A DNA stretch of 64,000 bases. Source: an uncultured Odoribacter sp. GTDB lineage: Bacteria > Bacteroidota > Bacteroidia > Bacteroidales > Marinifilaceae. The position numbers were made by a program, and so were the translations under genes. The notes under the pieces were generated by a model. That model ran no database searches and was not told the DNA's origin. It was given only the letters and a program-made list of their open reading frames with translations. Location: positions 105,859 to 169,858 of the forward strand of contig UQJP01000003.1 of the NCBI GenBank assembly GCA_900541415.1. The letters are read 5' to 3'. Of the stretch, positions 25,576 to 34,906 are shown one piece after another. Every line of letters starts with the position of its first letter. Position 1 is the first letter of the stretch.

Positions 25576-26979
25576 ATGGCACGAGGAAAAAAACCTTTAT
25601 TAGAAAACATCGAAATTCAAAAAATTGCCGCCGAAGGCAAATCTATTGCCTACGTCGATGAAAAAGTACTATTTGTACCGAACACCGTTCCCGGTGACAT
25701 TGTCGATGTTCAGGTTACCCGGAAACGTAAAAACTTTCTGGAAGGTTTCGTAGTTAGGACCAGGCAAGAATCCGCCTTACGCACACCACCGTTTTGCCCT
25801 CATTTTGGCATCTGCGGAGGCTGTAAATGGCAAAACCTGCCTTACGAAAAACAAACCGAATTCAAACAGCAGGAAATCATCGATAACCTGAAACGCATCG
25901 GTAAAGTTGAATTACAAAATATCTATCCGATCATAGGCTCCGCCCACACCCGATACTACCGGAATAAACTGGAATTTACATTCTCGGACAAACGTTTCCT
26001 AACCAGGGAAGAGATCGGGCAGGAGACAGACATCGCCCGCTCGCCTGCGGCAGGTTTTCATGTACCGGGATTATTCGACAAGGTGGTGGACATCGATACC
26101 TGTTATTTGCAAGGCTCGCCTTCCAATGAAATACGGAATTTCATCAAACAATATGCCATTAAGAAAGGCCTGACTTTTTACAATATCCGGGAGCAACACG
26201 GTTTTTTACGGACGTTGATCATTCGCACCGCCTCCACCGGAGAAGTCATGGTGATCGTCGCTTTTGGAGAAGAGAACCTATCGGAGCGGGAAAGCCTGCT
26301 CGATAGCTTAATAAGCGAATTTCCGCAAATCACCTCCCTGATGTATGTGATCAATGAAAAGCAAAACGACTCATTGACCGATCAGGAGATCGTTTGCTAT
26401 AAGGGACGCGACCATATCTTCGAAGAAATGGAGGGCTTAAAGTTTAAAATCGGTCCAAAATCTTTTTATCAGACTAATTCGGAACAGGCCTATAATCTAT
26501 ATTCCAAAACCAGAGAGTTAGCCGGGCTTAAAGGGCACGAGACAGTCTATGACCTTTATACGGGCACAGGTACAATCGCCAATTTTGTTGCCCGTCAGGC
26601 AAAAAAAGTAATCGGAATTGAATATGTCCCGGAAGCCATAGAAGATGCTAAAGTCAATTCAGAACTCAACAATATCACGAACACCTTATTTTACGCCGGA
26701 GACATGAAGGATGTCTTAAATGCCGATTTTATCGCCCGGCACGGGCATCCGGATGTCATCATCACCGATCCTCCCCGCGCAGGCATGCACCCGGACGTTG
26801 TACAAACCATCCTGAATGCAGCTCCTGAAAGAATCGTATACGTCAGTTGTAATTCAGCCACCCAGGCACGCGACCTGCAATTAATGGATGCAGCCTATAA
26901 AGTGATGGCCGTTCAGCCTGTTGATATGTTTCCTCATACCCACCATGTAGAAAATATTGTGCTATTACACAAAAAATAA
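25576..26979 (+). CDS. rlmD: 23S rRNA (uracil-C5)-methyltransferase, RlmD/RumA-like
   Basis: SAM-dependent m5U methylase of 23S rRNA. An N-terminal TRAM domain (8-62, AAEGKSIAYVDEKVLFVPNT) binds RNA. C74, C80 and C83 (CPHFGICGGC) plus a later Cys in DIDTCYL ligate a 4Fe-4S cluster. The C-terminal methylase has YDLYTGTGTIANFVA, IITDPPRAGMHPDVV and the nucleophile Cys in YVSCNSATQARDL. 467 aa. Which m5U site it modifies (RlmD or RlmCD specificity) is not visible. Ends at a strong terminator. Confidence 0.92.
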   Translation: MARGKKPLLENIEIQKIAAEGKSIAYVDEKVLFVPNTVPGDIVDVQVTRKRKNFLEGFVVRTRQESALRTPPFCPHFGICGGCKWQNLPYEKQTEFKQQEIIDNLKRIGKVELQNIYPIIGSAHTRYYRNKLEFTFSDKRFLTREEIGQETDIARSPAAGFHVPGLFDKVVDIDTCYLQGSPSNEIRNFIKQYAIKKGLTFYNIREQHGFLRTLIIRTASTGEVMVIVAFGEENLSERESLLDSLISEFPQITSLMYVINEKQNDSLTDQEIVCYKGRDHIFEEMEGLKFKIGPKSFYQTNSEQAYNLYSKTRELAGLKGHETVYDLYTGTGTIANFVARQAKKVIGIEYVPEAIEDAKVNSELNNITNTLFYAGDMKDVLNADFIARHGHPDVIITDPPRAGMHPDVVQTILNAAPERIVYVSCNSATQARDLQLMDAAYKVMAVQPVDMFPHTHHVENIVLLHKK

Positions 26980-27009
26980 TTCCAAAGAGCACTCATATTG
27001 AAAAATGTT

Positions 27010-27045
27010 AGCCCCTGCCTCAAAAAAGGCAGGGGCTGCTGTTTT
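27010..27045 (+). terminator. Strong terminator after rlmD
   Basis: AGCCCCTGCCT (27010-27020) and AGGCAGGGGCT (27027-27037) are a perfect 11-bp stem with a CAAAAA loop, followed by GCTGTTTT. It insulates the housekeeping block from the accessory operon. Confidence 0.9.
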
Positions 27046-27365
27046 CCCCGTTCTTGCTACAAACTTATTTCATCAAAGCTCCTTCCGAATAACTACCCTA
27101 CATTCTCTGATAACTAAGCTGATACGTTGTCATCCGAATTCTCTTGCCCAATGAAAGGAATTTAGGCATAAAAAAACGAACGATTATAGTTGTAGAAATT
27201 TTTACAGGCTTTTTTGTTAATAAAAACAAAATACATAAAGGGGTTATCGAACAAATAAAGAATATCTTAACATTAGTACTAAAAATCAATAAAATTGAAT
27301 ATCAATGAATTGTAACTTAGTGTAAAAAAAATCAACATTTTTTGTGCAATTTATTTGCGTGTTGC

Positions 27366-27396
27366 TTTAATTATTCTTTTTTTTTAATTAGTTTTG
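27366..27396 (+). promoter_or_regulatory. Candidate promoter of the FAS1/SusCD/M60 operon
   Basis: TTTA (27366-27369), 19 bp, then TAGTTTTG (27389-27396) followed by C: -7 exact, -33 one mismatch from TTTG. The leader to the first gene would be about 440 nt. Confidence 0.5.
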
Positions 27397-27644
27397 CAAA
27401 TAAATTAATAGTAAACATGAATTTTATTAAAAGAAAATATCGGTAGTTGAGAACAATTTTAAAATTCGATGCTCCGAAAACGTTTACTATGAATTTTGGA
27501 TGGTTTCGAAAAATTATAAAAAATTTAACAAACTCTGTGTCAGAAAAGATAGTCTGATATAGAGCTTATTCACCAGAATAAACGTTCGTTTTTTTAGGCA
27601 TTTATCTACTTAAAAACTAAACAATTGAAAGGAAAGGAGCGGAA

Positions 27645-27779
27645 ATGAAATTTCAGACGAAACACATGATCTTCAGTAGGTTAGATTGCTTTAACAATCA
27701 CATTTTCGCTAAGATCGTGAGTTCAGGTTTTTTTGCCTTTATTATGAAAAACAATCAACACCATAAAACAATCTGCTAA
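27645..27779 (+). CDS. Possible 44-codon leader ORF before the operon
   Basis: ATG at 27645 is preceded by AAAGGAAAGGAGCGGAA, an unusually good Shine-Dalgarno stretch for a Bacteroidota gene. The product would start MKFQTKHMIFSRLDCF and end HHKTIC, basic and His-rich without a signal peptide. It ends 64 bp before the first operon gene. I recognise no family; it may be a regulatory leader peptide or chance. Confidence 0.25.
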   Translation: MKFQTKHMIFSRLDCFNNHIFAKIVSSGFFAFIMKNNQHHKTIC

Positions 27780-27843
27780 TATAACTGAAACCCAAATACT
27801 TAATGTGATTTTTTTTGAATTTTGAATACTAAACAATTGATTT

Positions 27844-30084
27844 ATGAGAAAAATGTTTACCAAAGTTCTACTTGCTTTCCTATCGTTCCTGCTATTTACG
27901 GGTTGCAGGGATGAGGTGAAGGAGTATTATGAACGACCTGACTATCTTCGTGGGAACGCCTACGAATTTTTGCAAGAACGGGGAAATTTTACTTATTTTC
28001 TCTCCGCCTTGGAAATGACGGGTTACAAGGATGCATTGGACGGAAGAGGTCTATATTCCGTATTTGCTCCCAATGACGAGTCTTTCCAAAGGTACATGGC
28101 TAAAAAAGGAAAGACATCTTTACAGGATTTCAATCTGGATTCTCTGAAAATATTGATCAGTTACCACCTGATCGAATTTTCATTTAATCGTTCGGACTTC
28201 CTGGCATTCTCTAAAACTGCTTCGGCGGAAGAGCCGACAGAAGGAGATGGGTCATGTTACAAATACGAAACATTAGCACAAGAAGGAATCAAGACGATGG
28301 CCGACCCTAATACAGGGCGTACCGTTAAAGTCTTCCAACAGAAAAAATTCCTTCCGGTAATTTCTACGCGCCTGTTCCGTACACAGGAAAGTAATAATTA
28401 CGAAAGTGACTATAAAGTGTTTTTCCCGTCAATCAATTGGCAGGGAGACGATAATAAACTGTATGTTGCCAATGCCGCTGTCATAGAAAGCGGTATTCCT
28501 ATCGACAATGGTTATATGTATGTGGTTGATGAAGTGATCGAACCGCTTCCCACCGTATACAATGCCCTTTCCGGACAATCGTCCAGCTTTAAGATTTTCA
28601 AAGAGCTGTATGATCGGTTTGCATACATGTATTATGACGCAAATAAAACTAAGGATTATGCAGAATTAGGAGATAGTTTGTTCCAATTCTATCACTACCT
28701 GCCCCCAACCTCCGGAGAAGATCTTCCGGATCTTGCTTGTGAATGGACCGTATCGGAAAATGAGAGCGATTATGAGGCACGTTTGAAATATGCCTTCAAC
28801 TGTTTCGCTCCCACCGATAATGTTTTGTCGGCTTATATACAGAATTTCTTTGGAGTGAGCAATTATCAGGATGTACCTTTATTGAACCTCTATTATCTTC
28901 TGAAAGCCCATGTTGCCAATCGCCAGAAACTGATTTTACCTTCTCTGCTGGAAAAAGGCCTGGAAGGGTCTTTAGGTGAAGAATGGACCGTAGAACGCAA
29001 TGATCTGGTTGCGACACAATTTTGCAGCAATGGTGTGTTATACGGAATCAACAAGGTTTTGGAACCGGCAGTATTTACCATGATCATGCGCCCTTTCTTC
29101 CAGAAAGCGGAATATAGCACCATGCTGAATATCGCCCATAAGCAAGGAACATTCGGTGCGATGGTCGATCCGGAGCGTAGCTATACGATTTTTGCCATTC
29201 CTAACGAACAATTGGAAGAAAAATACGGATACCGGGTAAATTATTACGCAAACGATAATATCGATGTGCTGAACGGACGGGTTGTCATTGAAACTTTCAC
29301 CAGTGAAGAGGACCACACCATCCGGACAATGACCGGGGACGAGCAAAGTGCTTTCATCCAGAATCAAATTGTAGACGGTTACATCAATCCACAGGAAACG
29401 ATGGGTAAACGTGTTTACTACCCCACCCGGGAATCGTATCACTTTATTTACACGGAAAACGGACAGATCTACGGAGAGAACCGTTCTTCCATCGCAACCG
29501 AACTTCTTGAGGATATGACTTATCCGAATGGTGACGGTAAAGGTATTGTATATAAAGTAAACGATAAATTCTTATCAAACAAAGAGAATGTAGGGATGGC
29601 TTTATTCAGCAATGCTGATAAATATCAAAAATTCTATCAGGCTCTTTTAGAAGCGAATCTGATCCAGTTAAAACCGGACGGAGTGACCAATATTGCCGAT
29701 GTTACCGCAGTTGAAATGGATTGGCTAAAAGGTGAGCGTTGTATGGTTTTTGCACCACTGAACAGTGCCTGGGATGAAACGAAAGTTCCTACCGATTCTG
29801 TTGAATTAGACCGTTTCCTGAAATTCTTCTTTGTCCCGATGGTCGAGAATAAAATGCAGGATTACATTTTACCCAATCACGGAACGACCGGAACTTACGA
29901 AACCCGTTGTGCTTACACACCCGCCAACAAGGCTAAAATGAGGATTACCTTCTCGAACGATAAGCAATTGAATATTGCCAATGAAGATAATCTTACTGTT
30001 CAGACGGATGGAGAAGTTCCTTTCTTTGCCACAGATGGATTGATATACGGTATCAAAGAATTACTAACCCCAGTTAAACCGTAA
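27844..30084 (+). CDS. Surface lipoprotein with four fasciclin (FAS1) domains
   Basis: A 746-residue lipoprotein: lipobox FTGC with C21, then RDEVKEYYE, acidic as in Bacteroidota surface-export signals. Four FAS1 repeats are marked by their strand motif: YSVFAPNDESF (71-81), CFAPTDNVL (about 319-327), YTIFAIPNEQL (447-457) and CMVFAPLNSAW (633-643), each with a preceding L-x-x-G-x-x-x-x-L helix region. FAS1 domains mediate adhesion or ligand binding elsewhere. It is the first gene of the operon and lies 24 bp before susC, so it likely sits on the outer face with the SusC/D complex. The ligand is unknown. Confidence 0.82.
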   Translation: MRKMFTKVLLAFLSFLLFTGCRDEVKEYYERPDYLRGNAYEFLQERGNFTYFLSALEMTGYKDALDGRGLYSVFAPNDESFQRYMAKKGKTSLQDFNLDSLKILISYHLIEFSFNRSDFLAFSKTASAEEPTEGDGSCYKYETLAQEGIKTMADPNTGRTVKVFQQKKFLPVISTRLFRTQESNNYESDYKVFFPSINWQGDDNKLYVANAAVIESGIPIDNGYMYVVDEVIEPLPTVYNALSGQSSSFKIFKELYDRFAYMYYDANKTKDYAELGDSLFQFYHYLPPTSGEDLPDLACEWTVSENESDYEARLKYAFNCFAPTDNVLSAYIQNFFGVSNYQDVPLLNLYYLLKAHVANRQKLILPSLLEKGLEGSLGEEWTVERNDLVATQFCSNGVLYGINKVLEPAVFTMIMRPFFQKAEYSTMLNIAHKQGTFGAMVDPERSYTIFAIPNEQLEEKYGYRVNYYANDNIDVLNGRVVIETFTSEEDHTIRTMTGDEQSAFIQNQIVDGYINPQETMGKRVYYPTRESYHFIYTENGQIYGENRSSIATELLEDMTYPNGDGKGIVYKVNDKFLSNKENVGMALFSNADKYQKFYQALLEANLIQLKPDGVTNIADVTAVEMDWLKGERCMVFAPLNSAWDETKVPTDSVELDRFLKFFFVPMVENKMQDYILPNHGTTGTYETRCAYTPANKAKMRITFSNDKQLNIANEDNLTVQTDGEVPFFATDGLIYGIKELLTPVKP

Positions 30085-30108
30085 GCATTAATTTAAAACA
30101 AGGATTCT

Positions 30109-33100
30109 ATGAAAATCATATGTTTAAGGATCATGTGCCTGCTGATACTCCTTTCCCCATTGCAGGGGTGGGCGCAGGAACACATCTTAAGAGGTGTCGT
30201 CACAGATGCGGCAGGTCCTCTGATCGGGGCCACCGTAGCCTTCAATAATAAGGAAAATCGTGCCCTATTCGGAGTTGTCACGGACGTTAACGGTGAATAT
30301 TTCATCAGGATACCGGCAGGACAGGATATTGCAGATGTGGTATTCTCATTTGTCGGTTACAAAACCAAATCGATCAAATATGCCAAACAAACCAAATTAG
30401 ATGTAAGGCTGGAAGAGGACTCCCAGACACTCGACGAAGCTGTCGTTGTGGGACGTGCCATACACCGGGATATTATGGGTATGGATACCAAAGCTCTGGG
30501 AGGTGCCCGCCAGAAAATCAATCTCGACGATCTACAAGACATGGTGGTGACTTCTGTCGGCGATATGTTGCAGGGAAAACTGGCCAATGTCGACTTGATC
30601 GCCGCTTCCGGAGCTCCGGGTGCTAAGATGTCTATCCGTATTCGTGGTACGGCTTCTTTGAATGCCAGCAACGAACCGTTGATCGTTATCGACGACGTGC
30701 CTATGGATGTGAGTATTAATTCCGATTTCGACTTTGGAACGGCTACTGAAGAGGATTTCGGTGCTTTGGTAAACATCGCACCTTCCGATATTGAAGCGAT
30801 TGAAGTTTTGAAGGACGCTTCGGCTACCGCTATGTGGGGAGCCAAAGCTGCCAACGGCGTTTTGCAAATCACCACCAAAAGAGGTGCTAAAAGTAAACCG
30901 ACCTTCCAGATTTCTGAAAAAATCTCGACCAGTATCGAGCCTAAACGAATGCCGCAGTTAAACGGTAAAGAGTATGTAACTTTGATGCAGGACGCAATCT
31001 GGAATCGGGTGCGGGATGACGAATACAAAAACTTATCCCTTTTAAATACCTTCCAGGATATTCGTTTTAATCCCAATTACCAATATTTCCGGGAATTCAA
31101 TCAGGACGTAGATTGGTTGGATTATTTGGTAAGGACTCCGATCAACAGTGAAACGAACTTCAATATGTCCGGTGGTGGTGATAAAGCGACTTATCGCTTT
31201 TCAGTAGGTTACCTGACAGAGAAAGGAACTACCGTCGGAGAAGATTTCAAACGTATTACAGCTCGTTTGAATCTGGACTATCGTTTCTCAAACAAATTGA
31301 TCGTACGTTCACAATTTTCTTATGCAGAAGGTGACCGGAACAGTATGTATTCACACAGCAGTGGGAATCCCCGTTCTATCGCCCAAAGAAAAATGCCGAA
31401 CCTGACTCCGTTCGTGCTGGATGCCGACGGAAATTTCACCGATGAATATTTTATTCAACCATCGGGTTCTATCCAGGGATCTTTGTTGAATCCTATCGCT
31501 TTGGCAAACGATGCTCAAAGCAATACGATCAACCGAGATGCGGGGGTGAACTTCCAGATCGACTATAGCATCATTACCGGTCTTAAATTTGTAGGAACAT
31601 TGGCGTTCAACCTGAAAACCTCCAAATATAAAAGCTTGTTACCGGTATCGGCTACAGGTGTGAGCATGGACGACACTCAATATAACCTATCACAGGATAG
31701 CAAAAACAGTAGTAACAGTTTGTTCGTGAACGTAGGTTTCAACTATTCGAAATCTTTTAATTCCACCCACACGATCGGTGCTTCTACCCGTTTCCAGGCA
31801 CAGGATGTTGCTTCAGGAGCTTATTTCAACTCCTCAAACGGAAATGCATCGGGCTCTCTGAGTGATCCCGCAAACAATGGAGCTTTATATGAACTGAAGG
31901 CTTCCAAATCACAATCGCGTTCAATAGCTGTTGTCGGTAGTTTTATGTATTCGTATAAAAACAGGGTTAACCTGAATGCCGCATTCCGTACAGACGGTAG
32001 TTCAAACACGGGACGCCAGTCTCGTTGGGGCACATTCCCCAGTTTGAGTGCAAGCTGGTATATGCAGGAAGAACCTTTCTTGAAATCAGCGAAAGGTTGG
32101 CTTTACGAGCTGAAACCCCGTATCGGTTGGGGGAAGAGTGGTTCGTCACCTTCGGGTAGTTCCACCTATGCCGGAACATTCGCCGCATTGGACGACAGAT
32201 ATGTCGATTTAACTGCGATCATTCCGAACTCGATTCAGCTAAACCGTCTGAAATGGGAAACCCAAACTCAGCAGAATTACGGTTTGGATGTAGGTATTAA
32301 GGAAGATAAATTCCACTTAACCCTGGATTATTATATTAAGACAACCCATGATCTGCTTCAAAGGGACATGAAAATCCAAAGTACCACAGGTTACAGCACA
32401 GTGCCCTGGTTTAACAGCGGAAGTCTGCAAAACAGAGGTTGGGAGGTATATTTACGTATGACCGACGTTGTCAGATACGGAGATTTCAGAGTAAATGTCG
32501 ATTTCAATATTTCCCGTAACCGGAATAAAGTATTGGATTTACCGGTGACTTTGGAATATGTTACCCCCAATGTGACCAACGGAGCCTATACCAATAAAGT
32601 GATGGAAGGACGGCCTTTGGGGTCATTCTTCGGATTCCGTTACATGGGAGTGTATCAAAACTATGACGAAACCATTGCCCGCGACCGTGAAGGGAATGTG
32701 ATCAAAGACAGTGAAGGCAAAAACGTAACCACCCGTATCAACGGGACTTTCCGTCAGCGTCCGGGAGATGCTAAATATTACGATGTGAACTATGACGGTA
32801 TCATTGATAAATATGACGTTGTTTATTTAGGAAACTCTCAGCCTCTGGTATTGGGAGGAGGAAGCGTTACATTCTTCTACCGGGGACTTTCATTAAGAAC
32901 GTCTGTTGCCTACCGTATCGGTCAATCCATCATTAACCGCGCTCTGTTGAACGCTGAAAATATGGGTTCTGCCAACAATCAAAGCTCCTCCGTATTACGG
33001 CGTTGGAGATACGAAGGCGACGATACCAATATTCCACGTGCACTATATGGTGAGAACTATAACTCTTTAGGTTCAGACCGTTACGTAGAGAAGGCTTCTT

Positions 33101-33336
33101 TCCTGAAATTCAAGGACATCACGCTTTCTTACCGGTTCCAGAAAAGAGCATTACAGAAAATGGGATTAAGAGGACTGAATGTTTATTTCACTTCTTATGA
33201 CCCATTCACAATCAGCAAATATAAGGGACAAGACCCTGAAGTAGGTACCCCCTCGAACTTCTCAAGTTTCGCAGAAGATAACAGTTTGTCTCCGCGTGCC
33301 CGTAGATTTGCTTTTGGTATAACTGTCGATTTTTAA
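30109..33336 (+). CDS. SusC/RagA family TonB-dependent outer-membrane transporter (first copy)
   Basis: Imports oligomers through the outer membrane with energy from TonB. The signal peptide is 1-22 (GWA/QE). A carboxypeptidase-regulatory-like domain (26-105, RGVVTDAAGPLIGATVAFNN) leads directly to the plug (about 115-250; LDEAVVVGRAI, IRIRGTASLNASNEPLIVID, VLKDASATAMWGAKAANGV), then a 22-strand barrel ending ARRFAFGITVDF. No STN domain is present, so direct control of an anti-sigma factor is not expected. 1075 aa, usual. Its SusD partner starts 11 bp later. Confidence 0.96.
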   Translation: MKIICLRIMCLLILLSPLQGWAQEHILRGVVTDAAGPLIGATVAFNNKENRALFGVVTDVNGEYFIRIPAGQDIADVVFSFVGYKTKSIKYAKQTKLDVRLEEDSQTLDEAVVVGRAIHRDIMGMDTKALGGARQKINLDDLQDMVVTSVGDMLQGKLANVDLIAASGAPGAKMSIRIRGTASLNASNEPLIVIDDVPMDVSINSDFDFGTATEEDFGALVNIAPSDIEAIEVLKDASATAMWGAKAANGVLQITTKRGAKSKPTFQISEKISTSIEPKRMPQLNGKEYVTLMQDAIWNRVRDDEYKNLSLLNTFQDIRFNPNYQYFREFNQDVDWLDYLVRTPINSETNFNMSGGGDKATYRFSVGYLTEKGTTVGEDFKRITARLNLDYRFSNKLIVRSQFSYAEGDRNSMYSHSSGNPRSIAQRKMPNLTPFVLDADGNFTDEYFIQPSGSIQGSLLNPIALANDAQSNTINRDAGVNFQIDYSIITGLKFVGTLAFNLKTSKYKSLLPVSATGVSMDDTQYNLSQDSKNSSNSLFVNVGFNYSKSFNSTHTIGASTRFQAQDVASGAYFNSSNGNASGSLSDPANNGALYELKASKSQSRSIAVVGSFMYSYKNRVNLNAAFRTDGSSNTGRQSRWGTFPSLSASWYMQEEPFLKSAKGWLYELKPRIGWGKSGSSPSGSSTYAGTFAALDDRYVDLTAIIPNSIQLNRLKWETQTQQNYGLDVGIKEDKFHLTLDYYIKTTHDLLQRDMKIQSTTGYSTVPWFNSGSLQNRGWEVYLRMTDVVRYGDFRVNVDFNISRNRNKVLDLPVTLEYVTPNVTNGAYTNKVMEGRPLGSFFGFRYMGVYQNYDETIARDREGNVIKDSEGKNVTTRINGTFRQRPGDAKYYDVNYDGIIDKYDVVYLGNSQPLVLGGGSVTFFYRGLSLRTSVAYRIGQSIINRALLNAENMGSANNQSSSVLRRWRYEGDDTNIPRALYGENYNSLGSDRYVEKASFLKFKDITLSYRFQKRALQKMGLRGLNVYFTSYDPFTISKYKGQDPEVGTPSNFSSFAEDNSLSPRARRFAFGITVDF

Positions 33337-33347
33337 TGAATTGAATT

Positions 33348-34892
33348 ATGAGAAAAATTAAAAATATAGTCAAAAAAAGCTGCCTGCTATATGCATTGCT
33401 GGCGATGTGTGGCTGTAACTCCTGGTTGGATATAAATCCGGTAGGTGTACAGACCAGTGACACATACTGGCAGACGAAAGAAGAAGTTGAGCAGGTATTG
33501 ACCTCCTCCTATATCCAATTAAGGTCTTGTATGCCTTATTTCTTCCGCTGGGGAGAACTTCGGGCAGATGAATTGGATTACGGTATGACCCAAAGTACTG
33601 ATGCAAGCCAGACTGGACAGGATGAACGTTCACTCCGCACGATGGATATTCGTCCGTCGAACGTATTAAATGACTGGAGTGCCGTATATAAAGCAATCGG
33701 ACGTGCCAATTCTGTGATTCAGTTTGCAGAAACTGCGTTGGAAACGGACATCACTTTCTCCAGGGAATTGTGTAACTCTTTCATTGCAGAGGCTGTTTTC
33801 GTTCGTTCCCTTTGTTACTTCTATCTGGTAAGAACATTCCGGGATGTGCCTTATATCACGGAAGCTTACGCTGATGATGAACAAGAGTTTGCAGTTCCAA
33901 AAACTGACGGGGAATATATCCTGGATCAGGTTGTTCAGGATCTGGAAAGATATGTCAGAATGTGTAAGCCGGGTTACGAAGTTGAATGGCAAACTAAAGG
34001 CCGGGCTACCTGCTGGGCATTCTATGCTTTAATGGCCGACATTTACCTGTGGCAGGAAAATTACGGTCAGGTGATCGAAAAATGCAATATTTTGGAAAAA
34101 GCCGGATTCGCTCTGGAAGAAAAAGCAAAGTACTGGGAAAATTTCTATCCGGGCAACTCTAAGAAAGAAAGTATTTTCGAATTACAGTTCCGCCACAACA
34201 CAAGGGATAACCAGAAGAACTCTCTTTTCTCCTGGTTTCATGCCGGAGTGAGCGACGCCCGTTACCTGATCTCGGAAGACAGTAAAAAATTGTTCGAAGA
34301 GGAAGATGCAGAAGACATCCGGGGAAAAGGATATATGTTCGACAACCGTTACATCGGTGAAAAATACTGGAAATATTTAGGAACAGCCAGCCGGTCGGGA
34401 TTAATCTATCCGGACAGCCGATTGAGAGGAACAACGGAAAGATCTCCGAACTGGATATTTTACCGTTTCGCAGAAATCATTCTGATGAAAGCAGAGGCGA
34501 TGACCATGCAAGGAACTCCCTACGACCAGATATGCCGTATGCTCGATACCACGATCCGCAGAAGAGCCGGTTATGACGATGCCAGTAAATTAGCTGTACC
34601 GGAAACCGAAGAAGAAATGCTGAAGATCGTTCTAAACGAACGACGGAAAGAATTTTTGGCAGAAGGAAAACGGTGGTTCGATGTGGTGAGAATGGGACAA
34701 AAACAAGGCTATAAATACAGGTCATATTTTATTCAGGTTGCATTAAAATATGTTTCAGCCAAAGACCGTCCGATGTGGAAAGTGAAATTGGAAAATAGCC
34801 CATACGGATTCTATTTACCCATTTTGAAGAGTGAAATAGAGGCAAGCCACGGGGTTTTGGTTCAAAACCCATTCTATGAAGATGTTGAATAA
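33348..34892 (+). CDS. RagB/SusD family ligand-binding lipoprotein (first copy)
   Basis: The surface lid of the SusCD transporter. Lipobox MCGC with C23, then NSWLDINPVGVQTSDTYWQT. The TPR-containing SusD core shows YKAIGRANSVIQFAETAL and FIAEAVFVRSLCYFYLVRTF; the C-terminal signature is LNERRKEFLAEGKRWFDVVR, typical of RagB. 514 aa. Pairs with the upstream SusC. Two further FAS1 lipoproteins follow, so the complex probably has extra surface subunits. Confidence 0.95.
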   Translation: MRKIKNIVKKSCLLYALLAMCGCNSWLDINPVGVQTSDTYWQTKEEVEQVLTSSYIQLRSCMPYFFRWGELRADELDYGMTQSTDASQTGQDERSLRTMDIRPSNVLNDWSAVYKAIGRANSVIQFAETALETDITFSRELCNSFIAEAVFVRSLCYFYLVRTFRDVPYITEAYADDEQEFAVPKTDGEYILDQVVQDLERYVRMCKPGYEVEWQTKGRATCWAFYALMADIYLWQENYGQVIEKCNILEKAGFALEEKAKYWENFYPGNSKKESIFELQFRHNTRDNQKNSLFSWFHAGVSDARYLISEDSKKLFEEEDAEDIRGKGYMFDNRYIGEKYWKYLGTASRSGLIYPDSRLRGTTERSPNWIFYRFAEIILMKAEAMTMQGTPYDQICRMLDTTIRRRAGYDDASKLAVPETEEEMLKIVLNERRKEFLAEGKRWFDVVRMGQKQGYKYRSYFIQVALKYVSAKDRPMWKVKLENSPYGFYLPILKSEIEASHGVLVQNPFYEDVE

Positions 34893-34906
34893 TAAAAAAA
34901 CAGAAT

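Larger units (their letters stand above)
27046..27843. other. Long AT-rich leader region of the accessory operon
   Basis: About 0.8 kb without a recognisable gene. It holds a candidate promoter (27366-27396) and behind it about 440 bp of leader with small frames: 9 codons at 27418, 22 codons at 27489-27557, and 44 codons at 27645-27779. The 13-mer ACTAAACAATTGA occurs twice, at 27616-27628 and 27828-27840, the second just before the first operon gene. No regulator gene (sigma/anti-sigma, hybrid two-component) lies here. Confidence 0.5.

Noticed and set aside
27098..27289. 63-codon minus-strand frame in the operon leader
   Set aside because: Short hydrophobic peptide from AT-rich DNA with no SD, promoter or terminator to support it.
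27601..27843. Attachment site or mobile-element boundary suggested by the repeated ACTAAACAATTGA
   Set aside because: No integrase, transposase or matching copy was found at the far end of the operon; a regulatory or chance repeat is simpler.
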